Shown here piece after piece: positions 48,033 through 56,749 of a stretch of DNA of 64,000 nt (positions are counted from its first letter, which is position 1; each line of letters starts with the position of its first letter). The stretch comes from Marinobacter sp. AC-23 (GTDB taxonomy: Bacteria > Pseudomonadota > Gammaproteobacteria > Pseudomonadales > Oleiphilaceae). The translations under genes and the position numbers were made by a program. The stretch lies in contig NZ_MBPP01000013.1 of NCBI RefSeq assembly GCF_001858325.1, forward strand, positions 24,362-88,361. The letters run 5' to 3'. The notes under the pieces were generated by a model that was not told where the DNA came from, made no database searches, and was given only the letters and a program-made list of their open reading frames with translations.

Positions 48033-48778
48033 GCTTTTCGCCAAGGGCAGGGCGCCTTGTTGTAGTGGGTGGCTGGGGTGTACCGGTAGAAATGTTGGCA
48101 GAGCTGTATGAGTTCTGGCCTGGCCCTGTTGAACTGGTCTCTTTGGACGATGGCCTTCTAGCGCGATGCGATTCGGTATCTGAGGTGGCAGATGCGCTGC
48201 TATCAAGGTACCCCGAACCGTCGGTCTGGATGGGGTGGTCGTTGGGGGCGCAGGTTGTTATGGCGGCGGCTTGCAGGAATGCAGGAGCTGTTTCTGCAGT
48301 GATTACCCTCGCCGGTTTCCCCAGGTTTCTTGCCGGCGAGCATTGGCCCCATGGCATGTCGGTTGATCAGTTTGAGGCGTTCAGTCGCGGTGTTGATAGG
48401 CAACGTGAAGGTTATTGGCAACGTTTTCTGCTTCTAATGATCAAGGGTTCTGCTGGCGCGCGCGCAGACCGCCGTTGGCTGAAAGGTTGGCTCAGTAAAG
48501 GGTCCCAGGTATCGCAGGAAAACCTGGTTAAAAGCTTGAAGTGGCTCCGGTATACGGACCAACGTGCGCTGTGGGCTCGCGTTAGCCGGCCAGTGCTGCA
48601 TATTACCGGCGGGTGTGATCAGGTTACGCCTGGCTGGAGTGATGGTATTGAAGCAACGCCCAAAACCCGTGAAGTCGTTGTGCCAGGAATGGCCCATTAT
48701 CCTGGCGGCGCATTTGCAGCAGATTGTCGTAAAGCTATCGAAACATTCCTGCAGCCTTTGGCTAAGGGGGCATGGTGA
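48029..48778 (+). CDS. bioH: BioH-like pimeloyl-ACP methyl ester esterase
   Basis: Alpha/beta hydrolase that frees pimeloyl-ACP from its methyl ester after chain elongation. The nucleophile is S71 in the GWSLGA elbow; D in TGGCDQVTP and H in PGMAHYPGG complete the triad. It has 249 residues. The sequence is divergent from E. coli BioH, and BioG/BioV-type esterases are related, so the exact subtype is open. The role follows from position between bioF and bioC with ATGA overlap at both sides. Confidence 0.85.
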   Translation: MSFSPRAGRLVVVGGWGVPVEMLAELYEFWPGPVELVSLDDGLLARCDSVSEVADALLSRYPEPSVWMGWSLGAQVVMAAACRNAGAVSAVITLAGFPRFLAGEHWPHGMSVDQFEAFSRGVDRQREGYWQRFLLLMIKGSAGARADRRWLKGWLSKGSQVSQENLVKSLKWLRYTDQRALWARVSRPVLHITGGCDQVTPGWSDGIEATPKTREVVVPGMAHYPGGAFAADCRKAIETFLQPLAKGAW

Positions 48779-49638
48779 CTGGCCTGCCTGTTAGGTCAGC
48801 GTGCCTGGCTAGTAAAAAGGATATCGCTCGTGGTTTTGGCAAGGCACGGGCCACCTATGAAGGTGCGTCCCGGTTGCAGCGTTTGATGGGCAACACCATG
48901 CTTGAGGTGCTTCAAAGTCAGGTTGATTTAAACCGCGTACCGATTCGTGCTTTGGACCTTGGCTGCGGAACGGGGTGGTTTACCCGCAGGGTGGCGGGCC
49001 TTGGTGGTGTTGGTTCCGTTGTGGGTATGGACCTTTCCCCCGGTATGGTTGAGCAGGCAGGCGCAAGTGAATTTCCAGACGTGGCCTGGGTTGTTGCCGA
49101 TGCGGAAGCGATCCCCCTGCCGAACGAGAGTTGTGACCTGATATTCAGTAACCTCATGATTCAATGGTGTGCGGACCCCTCCTTGGTTCTGCGCGAGTGC
49201 CGGCGAGTGCTCAGACCAGGGGGGAGATTAATGGTGTCGACGCTTCTCGATGGCACCTTGAAGGAATTGGATCACGCTTGGCAGCGAGCAGACCCGGGAC
49301 AGAGCCATATCAACCGATTTGAGCAAGAAATCGCGTTTCGAGAGGCCGTATCCCGGGAGCTGCCGGGCGCCGATATAGTAGCCAAAAACCTTCGGCTGCC
49401 CTGCGAGTCGCCACTGGCTTTGGCGGCAGAGCTTAAACAGTTGGGCGCAGGCTATAAGGATGCGGGTCGGCGCCTCACAGTGACAGCGCCAAACCGCTTG
49501 CGTGCCATGTGCCGACACTACCCCACAGAGCCTGAAGGTGGCGTGGTGGCAAGCTATGAGGCCGCTTGGGTTTATTGGACATGTCGTGAAGTCAGCGGCA
49601 ACACAAACACGAGTAAAAGCGCGGGGCACAGCTACTAA
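48772..49638 (+). CDS. bioC: malonyl-ACP O-methyltransferase BioC
   Basis: SAM-dependent methyltransferase that caps malonyl-ACP so the fatty acid pathway can build pimelate. It shows KKDIARGFGKARATYEGASRLQ near the start (split over residues 15-37), the SAM motif ALDLGCGTGWFTR, VGMDLSPGMVEQA and FSNLMIQWCADP. It has 288 residues. Its start overlaps the bioH-like stop by 7 bases. Confidence 0.94.
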   Translation: MVTGLPVRSACLASKKDIARGFGKARATYEGASRLQRLMGNTMLEVLQSQVDLNRVPIRALDLGCGTGWFTRRVAGLGGVGSVVGMDLSPGMVEQAGASEFPDVAWVVADAEAIPLPNESCDLIFSNLMIQWCADPSLVLRECRRVLRPGGRLMVSTLLDGTLKELDHAWQRADPGQSHINRFEQEIAFREAVSRELPGADIVAKNLRLPCESPLALAAELKQLGAGYKDAGRRLTVTAPNRLRAMCRHYPTEPEGGVVASYEAAWVYWTCREVSGNTNTSKSAGHSY

Positions 49639-49639
49639 A

Positions 49640-50332
49640 ATGGCAAAAAAGACGTTTTTTGTGACAGGTACAGATACCGGAGTGGGTAAAACCATGGTGT
49701 CTGCAGCAATTTTGGAAGCCGCTAATCTCGCCGGCAAGCGCACTTTGGGTATGAAACCTATTGCCTCTGGCTGCGAAAGTACGCCGGAGGGACTGCGCAA
49801 TGAAGATGCACTTATACTTCAGCAGGCGGCCAGCGAAACGCTTGCGTACGAACTGGTTAACCCTGTCGCACTGGCGCCCGCCATTGCTCCTCACGTTGCA
49901 GCGGCGCAAGCTGGGCGCGTCATGTCTGCTGACCGGCTGGTGGGATTTTGCCGTGGAATGCAAATGCGCCCGGCAGATCTACTGCTGATCGAAGGTGCAG
50001 GTGGCTGGCGGGTTCCGTTAAATGACCGTGAAACATACTCGGCCGTACCCCGGAAGCTCGGTGTGCCAGTGATTCTTGTGGTTGCGCTGAGGCTCGGCTG
50101 CATTAACCAGGCACTGCTAACAGCAGAGGCCATCCGTAACGATGGGTTGATTCTGGCAGGTTGGGTAGCTAATCGCGCTGAGCCAGAGACAATGAGCTGT
50201 GAACAAGAATCCCTGGACTACCTTAGGGCGCACATTCCCGCCCCCTGTCTCGGCGTGTTGCCCTGGATTACGGGTGTGGAACCGGAGGCCTTGGCGGGCC
50301 ATCTATCTGTTGATGTATTGTTTGAAAATTGA
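49640..50332 (+). CDS. bioD: dethiobiotin synthetase BioD
   Basis: ATP-dependent carboxylase closing the ureido ring of dethiobiotin. The P-loop FFVTGTDTGVGKT is at residues 5-17; MKPIASGCE and EGAGGWRVPL are family motifs. ATG 49640 begins 1 base after the bioC stop and is preferred over the frame extending inside bioC. It has 230 residues and ends the biotin operon. Confidence 0.95.
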   Translation: MAKKTFFVTGTDTGVGKTMVSAAILEAANLAGKRTLGMKPIASGCESTPEGLRNEDALILQQAASETLAYELVNPVALAPAIAPHVAAAQAGRVMSADRLVGFCRGMQMRPADLLLIEGAGGWRVPLNDRETYSAVPRKLGVPVILVVALRLGCINQALLTAEAIRNDGLILAGWVANRAEPETMSCEQESLDYLRAHIPAPCLGVLPWITGVEPEALAGHLSVDVLFEN

Positions 50333-50383
50333 ACAGCAATATGGCCTAATAGTGTTAATTAGCGGTCACCGGAAGCGGCAGTT

Positions 50384-50629
50384 ATGATCAATAATACGCT
50401 CGCAATTGGCATTCAAGGTATTCAGGACGGCATGTACGGCATGGAAAATGCCGCCCGTAAAATAGCTCGTGGCGGCGCTGATGGCCCGCAGGGCAGCGCG
50501 GAAGGTGCAAATAGCCTTGTTGAGCCAATTGTTGATCTCAAGCTTTATGAGCGTAGCGTACAGGCGTCCGCACAGGTGGTGAAAGCGGCGGATGAAACCC
50601 TCGGAACGCTTCTGGATATTATGGTCTGA
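50384..50629 (+). CDS. small flagellar rod/hook C-terminus-like protein
   Basis: The 81-residue protein has a C-terminal half, LVEPIVDLKLYERSVQASAQVVK then ADETLGTLLDIMV (residues about 45-81), that resembles the conserved C-terminal coiled segment of flagellar rod and hook proteins (FlgG, FlgE, FlgF). The N-terminal half starts NNTLAIGIQGIQDGM, again like the start of such proteins. The usual central domain is missing. No other flagellar gene is near. It is probably a small paralogue of unknown role. Confidence 0.7.
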   Translation: MINNTLAIGIQGIQDGMYGMENAARKIARGGADGPQGSAEGANSLVEPIVDLKLYERSVQASAQVVKAADETLGTLLDIMV

Positions 50630-50640
50630 GTGGTGATCTT

Positions 50641-51317
50641 GTGAACTCACTTTCGTCGCCTTCGCTCATACCTCTCTCGCCCTTTTCGCAAGCCGGTTCT
50701 CGATCTAATCCTCAATCCAACCCTCAGTCCAGTGCACAAACACCTGCTGCGGATGCTTCGAGCAATACTCGCCAGGAAGTGGGTGGGCTCGATGAAGTAG
50801 AGCTGAGGGAGCTCACTGAACTTAAAGCTCGTGACCGTGAAGTGCGGGCCCATGAGGCAGCGCATCAGGCAACCGGTGGCCAACACGCTGGCGCCATGTC
50901 GCTCACCTATCAGCGGGGCCCGGATGGAGCCCAGTATGCGGTGGGTGGCGAGGTGTCCATTAGCATGTCTTCGGTTGATGGTAATCCCCAGGCCACCATT
51001 GAAAAAATGCGGATGATTCGCGCAGCCGCGATGGCGCCTGCAGAGCCTCTGGTCAGGATCGTGCTGTAGCTGCGCAGGCGATGCAGATTATGTTGCAAGC
51101 TCAGTCTGAGCTTGCCATGGAGCAGAACGCTGCCAATCCACAGGCAAACGTTTCGGTGCGCGACAGTGAAGACACCTCTTTTTTCATATCGAAAGAAAAT
51201 GCCTCTGAGCAACCCTCCAGGGTGGGCCAGCAAGCCCGCAATACCTATCAAGGCATTGCTGGTTTCGGGCCAGAATCAGCCTCCGGGGTGAATGGACTTC
51301 TGTCCATTTCAGTCTGA
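50641..51317 (+). CDS. SprA-related putative metalloprotease (single-base frameshift near 51046)
   Basis: The protein has a Ser/Pro/Gln-rich N-terminus and a conserved core around REVRAHEAAHQATGGQHAGA, which includes the HEAAH zinc-protease-type motif, then YQRGPDGAQYAVGGEVSIS. The frame breaks at CC 51046-51047; one added base restores PAEPSGQDRAVAAQAMQIM and 225 residues ending at 51317. GTG 50641 is the only good start. The family is widespread in proteobacteria; its function is not established. Proteolysis is inferred from HExxH alone. Confidence 0.78.
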
Positions 51318-51493
51318 TCCAGCTACCTGTTGGTATCCAGGCCATCAAACCGGTCATCTATAACACCTATATATAGCCTGAAGTGGCTCGGAGCCCCTGA
51401 GAAATGGGGTCTTTACGCCTTTTTTATGGGGCTTGGTGTTCGTCTAAAGCATACGCCAGTGACCAAATTCTACACAAAATGTGTGCTCAGCTA

Positions 51494-51523
51494 TTGACAG
51501 ATCCGTGCTTCTAAACGTATGTT
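51494..51523 (+). promoter_or_regulatory. putative promoter for the acyl-CoA dehydrogenase genes
   Basis: TTGACA (51494-51499, perfect -35), an 18-base spacer, and TATGTT (51518-51523). The -10 is embedded in the first AAAC-N4-GTTT repeat, so a repressor at that site would block it. It is about 115 bp before the start codon. Confidence 0.5.
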
Positions 51524-51537
51524 TCAAACAAGTGTTT
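51513..51537. promoter_or_regulatory. two tandem AAAC-N4-GTTT palindromes, PsrA-like operators
   Basis: AAAC-GTAT-GTTT (51513-51524) and AAAC-AAGT-GTTT (51526-51537), 13 bp apart. They fit the motif bound by Pseudomonas PsrA, a TetR repressor of fatty-acid oxidation released by long-chain acyl compounds (G/C-AAAC-N2-4-GTTT-G/C). Position over the -10 and upstream of an acyl-CoA dehydrogenase supports the reading. PsrA itself is not in the window. Confidence 0.5.
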
Positions 51538-51636
51538 AATTAATGCTGCAGCTTATAATGTTGCAGTGTCTGAACAACCCCAAGGCCACAAGCTGTTATA
51601 TCTTTTCAGCCAAGACCGAAAACCGAGGTGGTTTAC

Positions 51637-53434
51637 ATGCCTGAGTACAAAGCGCCCCTACGTGATATCAAATTCGTAATGAACGAGCTGCTCGACAGCG
51701 AGGCCCACTACGCCAATCTGGAAGGCGCTGAAGACGCAACTCCGGATATGGTTGATGCCATCATCCAGGAAGGTGCGAAATTTGCTGAGCAGGTACTGTC
51801 CCCGCTTAACGCGGTTGGCGATAAGGAAGGCTGCACCTGGAGCGAAGACGGTGTTAAAACACCGACTGGCTTCAAGGAAGCCTACAACCAGTATGTAGAA
51901 GGCGGTTGGCCAGCACTGTCAGCAGATCTCAACTATGGTGGTCAGGGCTTGCCAGACTCGCTTGGCATTGTGATGAGCGAATTGAACGGTACGGCTAACT
52001 GGTCTTGGGGCATGTACCCAGGCTTGAGCATGGCGCGATCAACACTGTGGAAGCACACGGTACCGAAGAGCAGAAGCAGACCTACCTCACTAAGATGATT
52101 AGTGGTGAATGGACCGGCACTATGTGCCTGACCGAAGCCCACTGTGGTTCGGATCTGGGCACTCTGCGCTCCAAGGCAGAGCCCAGTTCAGACGGCTCCT
52201 ACAGCATTACCGGCACCAAGATTTTTATCTCTGCCGGTGACCACGACATGACCGATAACATCGTGCACATTGTACTGGCACGTCTGCCGGGCGCACCGGA
52301 AGGTACCAAAGGGATTTCCCTGTTTATCGTACCCAAGTGCCTGCCTGCCAGCGACGGCTCTGCCGGTGAGCGCAACGCGGTATCCTGTGGCTCTATCGAG
52401 CATAAAATGGGCATCCACGGCAACGCCACCTGTGTGATCAACTTTGACGGAGCCAAAGGCTGGCTGATTGGTCCAGAGAATCGTGGCTTGAATTGCATGT
52501 TCACCTTTATGAACGTGGCTCGCATCGGCACCGCCATTCAAGGCCTGGGTGCAGCTGAGCTAGGCTTTCAGGGATCACTGGCCTATGCCAAGGATCGTTT
52601 GGCGATGCGCTCACTGAGTGGCGCCAAGAATCCGGAAGCTACGCCGATCCAATCATTGTGCACCCAGATGTTCGCCGTATGCTGCTTACTCAGAAGGCCG
52701 TAGCCGAAGGTGCGCGCGCTCTGATTTACCTGACTGCCCAGAAGGCTGACCTTCTTCAGCGCGGCAAAACAGAAGAAGAGCGTAAAGAAGCCGATGAGCT
52801 ACTGGGCTTCCTGACTCCAATTGCCAAGGCATTCCTGACCGAGATCGGTTACGAAGCAGCTAACCTCGGCATGCAGGTATTTGGTGGTCACGGTTACATC
52901 TCTGAATGGGGTATGGAGCAGAACGTACGTGATGCCCGCATTGGCATGATCTACGAGGGTACGACAGGTATTCAGGCGCTGGATCTTCTGGGCCGCAAGG
53001 TGCTGATGACCCAGGGTGAGTCCCTCAAAGGTTTTACCAAGCAGGTGCACACTTTCTGCAAAGAGAACGCCGATAACGAGCAGATGAAGCCGTTTATCGA
53101 GCCGTTGGCTGAGCTCAACAAGGAGTGGGGCGACCTGACCATGAAAGTGGGCATGACCGCCATGAAGAATCGCGAGGAAGTCGGTGCCGCGTCTGTAGAC
53201 TACCTGATGTATTCGGGTTATGCGGTGTTTGCCTATCTTTGGGCCCGTATGGCCAAAGTCGCTCAGGACAAGTTGGCAGAAGGCACGAGTGAAGAGCTGT
53301 TCTATACCGCCAAGGTACAGACTGCACGTTTCTACTTTACCCGGATGCTGCCACGTACCAAGGCGCACGCAGTAAGCATGATGGCAGGTGCCGACACCCT
53401 GCTGGATATGCCGGAAGAAGCTTTCGCACTTTAA
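51637..53434 (+). CDS. acyl-CoA dehydrogenase (two single-base frameshifts, 52029 and 52640)
   Basis: FAD enzyme oxidising acyl-CoA to enoyl-CoA in beta-oxidation. It is the large, about 600-residue type with an additional C-terminal domain. Motifs are [41 protein letters not shown] segments and [16 protein letters not shown] with [12 protein letters not shown]. Frame breaks are at C 52029 ([14 protein letters not shown] after adding C) and T 52640 ([19 protein letters not shown] after adding T). With both mended the product is 599 residues, matching the intact neighbour at 53640. ATG 51637 is preceded by GAGGTGG. A terminator follows. Confidence 0.9.
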
Positions 53435-53469
53435 ATTGTCAAAAGTGTTGAAAGTTAACTGGTAGAAGA

Positions 53470-53501
53470 AAGCCCGTTCTCTTAGGAGTCGGGCTTTTTT
53501 C
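53470..53501 (+). terminator. Rho-independent terminator between the two acyl-CoA dehydrogenases
   Basis: Stem AAGCCCG / CGGGCTT with a 13-base loop, then a T-run (TTTTTT). It lies about 40 bp after the first dehydrogenase, so the second probably has its own promoter. Confidence 0.8.
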
Positions 53502-53639
53502 ATGAGTTACAGGAGGTTTTGGGTTAGAATATTTGCCTCTAAAAGATAACAAAGCCGGGCCCCGTCCCGGGCAGACGAGTTGGTTTTCATTTTTTTGCCG
53601 TCTGCACAAACAGTTTGATTTGGAACCTGGAGAGTTTAA

Positions 53640-55436
53640 ATGGCCGATTATCAGGCACCTTTGCGTGACATGCGTTTTGTACTGAACGAAGTTTTTGATG
53701 CGCCTGCGCTTTGGGCATCCTTGCCCAAAGTTGCGGAGAGCGTAGACCCGGAAACTGCCGACGCGATACTTGAAGAAGCTGGGAAAATCACCAGCGGCGT
53801 ACTGGCACCTCTGAGCCGCGAGGCAGATGAGCAGGGATGTAAGTGGAGCGACGGCGAAGTCACCTCGCCAGATGGTTTTAAAGAAGCCTATCAAACGATT
53901 GTGGAAGGCGGCTGGAACGGTTTGGGTGGCAATACCGAGTTTGGCGGTATGGGTATGCCTAAAACGCTTGTAGCTCAGTTTGAGGAAATGATGCAGGGTG
54001 CCAACATGGCATTTGGCCTTGCACCGATGCTGACTGCCGGCGCTTGCCTCGCGGTAGACGCCCACGGTAGTCAGGAGTTGAAAGAAAAGTATCTTCCTAA
54101 CATGTATTCGGGTGTTTGGTCCGGAGCCATGGATCTGACTGAGCCCCATGCGGGAACCGACCTGGGTATTATTCGTACCAAAGCCGAGCCCAATGACGAT
54201 GGCTCGTTTAACGTGACTGGCACCAAGATTTTTATCACTTGGGGCGAGCACGACATGGCGGAAAATATTATTCATTTGGTGCTGGCTAAATTGCCGGGCG
54301 CGCCGAAAGGCCCCAAAGGTATTTCCTTGTTGTTGGTTCCCAAGTTCATGGTGAACGACGATGGCTCACTCGGTGAACGCAACAGCTTAAGCTGTGGCTC
54401 CATCGAGAAAAAAATGGGCATCAAAGGTTCTGCAACTTGTGTTATGAACTTTGATGGCGCTAAGGGCTGGCTGGTTGGCGAAGAGAACAAAGGCCTGAAT
54501 GCCATGTTCACCATGATGAACTATGAGCGCTTGGGCGTGGGTATCCAGGGCATAGGTGCCGCGGAAGCTTCCCTGCAAAACGCACGGGAATACGCCATGG
54601 AGCGCATCCAGAGCCGTGCCCCCACTGGTGCACAACAGCCGGAAAAAGCTGCAGATCCAATTCTGGTGCACCCGGACGTGCGGCGCATGCTGTTGACCAT
54701 GAAAGGTTATGTTGAAGGCGGACGCGCTTTCTCAACCTACGTGGCGCAGTGGCTGGACATCTCCAAGTATGCAGATGCTGCGGAAGAAGATCGCCGCAAG
54801 CGTGCTGAAGGCATGGTGGCGTTGCTGACTCCGGTTGCAAAAGCGTTTTTGACCGACCGTGGTCTGGATGCCTGCATCATGGGGCAGCAAGTGCTTGGCG
54901 GCCACGGATTTATCCGTGAGTGGGGTCAAGAGCAGTTGGTTCGAGATTGTCGTATTACGCAAATCTACGAAGGCACCAACGGCATCCAGGCGCTGGATCT
55001 GATGGGCCGTAAGGTAGTGGGTAGTCAAGGGAAATTGTTTGAACTGTTCGCCGAAGATGTGGCGACCTTCATTGAGGAAAACAGCAGCGAGGAAAGCCTG
55101 CGCCCGTACCTGGAACCACTTGCAGCAGCATTTGAGCGTTTGTCCGACGTTACCGAGCACGTTATCAAACAGGCGTCGGACAACCCCAATGCCATTGGTG
55201 CTGCCTCAGTAGACTATCTGGACCTGTTTGGGCTGACTGCTCTGGGCTACATGTGGGCACGTATTGTGAAGGCTGCTGCACCTAAGGCCGGCGATGACAC
55301 GTCGGGTTTTTACAGCGGCAAGCTGAAGACTGCACGCTTTTACTATGATCGTGTGTTACCGAAAACAGTGTCTCTGGCAGAAGGTATTCGCAGCGGAAGT
55401 GAATCCATGATGGCACATACTGCCGAGGAGTTCTGA
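53640..55436 (+). CDS. acyl-CoA dehydrogenase, paralogue of the preceding gene
   Basis: Same family as the gene at 51637, intact at 598 residues: MDLTEPHAGTDLGIIRTKAEP, GTKIFITWGEHDMAENI, SCGSIEKKMGIKGSATC, QQVLGGHGFIREWGQEQ and YEGTNGIQALDLMGRK. The two share motifs throughout and are a tandem duplication. Differences may reflect chain-length preference. A perfect palindrome CAAAC-A-GTTTG lies at 53607-53617 just before the start, but its one-base centre does not fit the PsrA motif. A strong terminator follows the gene. Confidence 0.95.
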   Translation: MADYQAPLRDMRFVLNEVFDAPALWASLPKVAESVDPETADAILEEAGKITSGVLAPLSREADEQGCKWSDGEVTSPDGFKEAYQTIVEGGWNGLGGNTEFGGMGMPKTLVAQFEEMMQGANMAFGLAPMLTAGACLAVDAHGSQELKEKYLPNMYSGVWSGAMDLTEPHAGTDLGIIRTKAEPNDDGSFNVTGTKIFITWGEHDMAENIIHLVLAKLPGAPKGPKGISLLLVPKFMVNDDGSLGERNSLSCGSIEKKMGIKGSATCVMNFDGAKGWLVGEENKGLNAMFTMMNYERLGVGIQGIGAAEASLQNAREYAMERIQSRAPTGAQQPEKAADPILVHPDVRRMLLTMKGYVEGGRAFSTYVAQWLDISKYADAAEEDRRKRAEGMVALLTPVAKAFLTDRGLDACIMGQQVLGGHGFIREWGQEQLVRDCRITQIYEGTNGIQALDLMGRKVVGSQGKLFELFAEDVATFIEENSSEESLRPYLEPLAAAFERLSDVTEHVIKQASDNPNAIGAASVDYLDLFGLTALGYMWARIVKAAAPKAGDDTSGFYSGKLKTARFYYDRVLPKTVSLAEGIRSGSESMMAHTAEEF

Positions 55437-55449
55437 GCTCTCGGGGAAT

Positions 55450-55481
55450 AAAAAAGGCAGGCCTTTTGGCCTGCCTTTTTT
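55450..55481 (+). terminator. Rho-independent terminator after the second acyl-CoA dehydrogenase
   Basis: AAAAAAGGCAGGCC / GGCCTGCCTTTTTT around a TTTT loop. It is symmetrical in A and T runs and could also end the convergent endonuclease gene. Confidence 0.92.
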
Positions 55482-55537
55482 ATGTCACTTTAGTCAGTGC
55501 AACAGCGGATTGCGTAAGGTTTGGCATTGGCGTCGCA

Positions 55538-56173
55538 TTAAAGCTGTTCCACCCGGGTTGGGTCTGCGATAAAAGAGTTCTCGTTACCCTGAATTTCCGC
55601 AACTCTTTTGTGGCGAGAGAGCTCTCTGTCGTCAGGCGGGTCTATACGGTTCCAGCTCTGGAAGACCCGGGATGATCCAAGCCAGGGGAGGTCATAGGTG
55701 TTGACCATATAGCTCATGGTACGAGCGACATCACCTTTTACTCTAATTGGAGGCTCAAAAAAGTGGCCGCTTTCCCGGATTCCGCAGTCATCTTCTTTAA
55801 CCGTTGTTCCAAGATCTTCGTAGCGAGCGTTGCGGCGCCGAAGTTCGGTGCGATTTCGCACGGGAACCATGTTGTGGAGGTCAGAAGCTATCTGGCGGTA
55901 GCGGTTGTCCTGCTCGCACTCACGTGAGGTGCCGCATGAGAGGGCGTTGCGTACATCTGCGAGTGGGTAGATATAACCCTCGGTCAGCATGAAACCTTTT
56001 TTGGAAAATTGCTCGTCGCAAAAAAATGACTGGCCGCCATCCATATACAGGTTGCCCCAGAACTGTTCCTTGATGACGGTTTTTGGGTCACTGAAACGAG
56101 TATTTTGGCCAATAACAAATGTTGTGCTCAAAAGTAAGGCAAGAGTGGTCGTGATGATCAGCAGGTTTTTCAT
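55538..56173 (-). CDS. endonuclease I family secreted DNase
   Basis: Periplasmic or secreted non-specific nuclease related to E. coli EndA and NucM. It starts with a signal peptide (MKNLLIITTTLALLLSTTFVIGQ is split over residues 1-23), then shows LHNMVPVRNRTELRRRNARY, a DCGIRESGHFFEPP segment, VKGDVARTMSYMVNTYDLP and IQGNENSFIADP, the characteristic endonuclease I core ending. ATG 56173 gives 211 residues; the longer frame only adds an unconserved tail. It may serve in scavenging extracellular DNA. Confidence 0.88.
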   Translation of the reverse strand: MKNLLIITTTLALLLSTTFVIGQNTRFSDPKTVIKEQFWGNLYMDGGQSFFCDEQFSKKGFMLTEGYIYPLADVRNALSCGTSRECEQDNRYRQIASDLHNMVPVRNRTELRRRNARYEDLGTTVKEDDCGIRESGHFFEPPIRVKGDVARTMSYMVNTYDLPWLGSSRVFQSWNRIDPPDDRELSRHKRVAEIQGNENSFIADPTRVEQL

Positions 56174-56375
56174 ATGCCATTTATACCTCTCAGTGTCTGG
56201 ATGCGCCTTGGCGAAACAGGCCTCATTCATCGCGATACTTCGCGACGCGGGGCAGGTTAGCCGAGCAAAACAATGACGCCCAGTTCACTTATTGAGAGGA
56301 TTATGACATAGGGGCTTCTGATACAAGAGCCCTTATGGTGTTAATTTGTTGCATTTTGTTAACGGTTTGGCATTT

Positions 56376-56639
56376 TCACTTCATTTTATCGCGAATTTTC
56401 TTGTAGCCGGACTTCAGATCTTCGCCCAGTTTTTTTGCTGTCTGGCGCGCCTCTTGAGATGCTTCGCTGGCATCATTCATTACCTCATCAAACCGGGTTC
56501 TGAATTTGTCCCATTCCTGCTCCAAGTCATTGAACTCGTCTTTTACGTCTTGGCGAGCAAGGTGAAGCTGCACGCGGGCTTCATCGCGATACTGTTTGAT
56601 TTTATCCGAGAGAGTCTTGAATTCGTCCTGAACACTCAT
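56376..56639 (-). CDS. small coiled-coil hypothetical protein
   Basis: The 87-residue protein is highly charged and helical throughout (VQDEFKTLSDKIKQYRDEARV, then EFNDLEQEWDKFRTRFDEVM, then KLGEDLKSGYKKIRDKMK). It has no membrane segment or known domain. ATG 56639 is preceded by AAGGAGCC-type sequence. It resembles small proteins found in Marinobacter and relatives, role unknown. Confidence 0.7.
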   Translation of the reverse strand: MSVQDEFKTLSDKIKQYRDEARVQLHLARQDVKDEFNDLEQEWDKFRTRFDEVMNDASEASQEARQTAKKLGEDLKSGYKKIRDKMK

Positions 56640-56749
56640 GTAAGGAGCCTTCTTGGGTTGATGGTGCATTCACCATGCAACCAATTGTAAAAAACAGTCA
56701 AGTGACAGGAGGGAAAGAAAGTGTCTATATGCGGGGAGCTTGACCCAAG

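Larger units (their letters stand above)
51318..51636. other. 319-bp intergenic region before the acyl-CoA dehydrogenases
   Basis: No gene seen. It contains a promoter-like pair and two AAAC-N4-GTTT repeats (see next entries). A weak GC hairpin at about 51388-51410 (GAGCCCC, GGGGTC) followed by a few T may end transcription from the left. Confidence 0.55.

Noticed and set aside
53607..53617. CAAAC-A-GTTTG as a PsrA site before the second acyl-CoA dehydrogenase
   Set aside because: The centre is a single base, while the PsrA motif needs a spacer of two to four. It is kept only as a note in that gene's entry.
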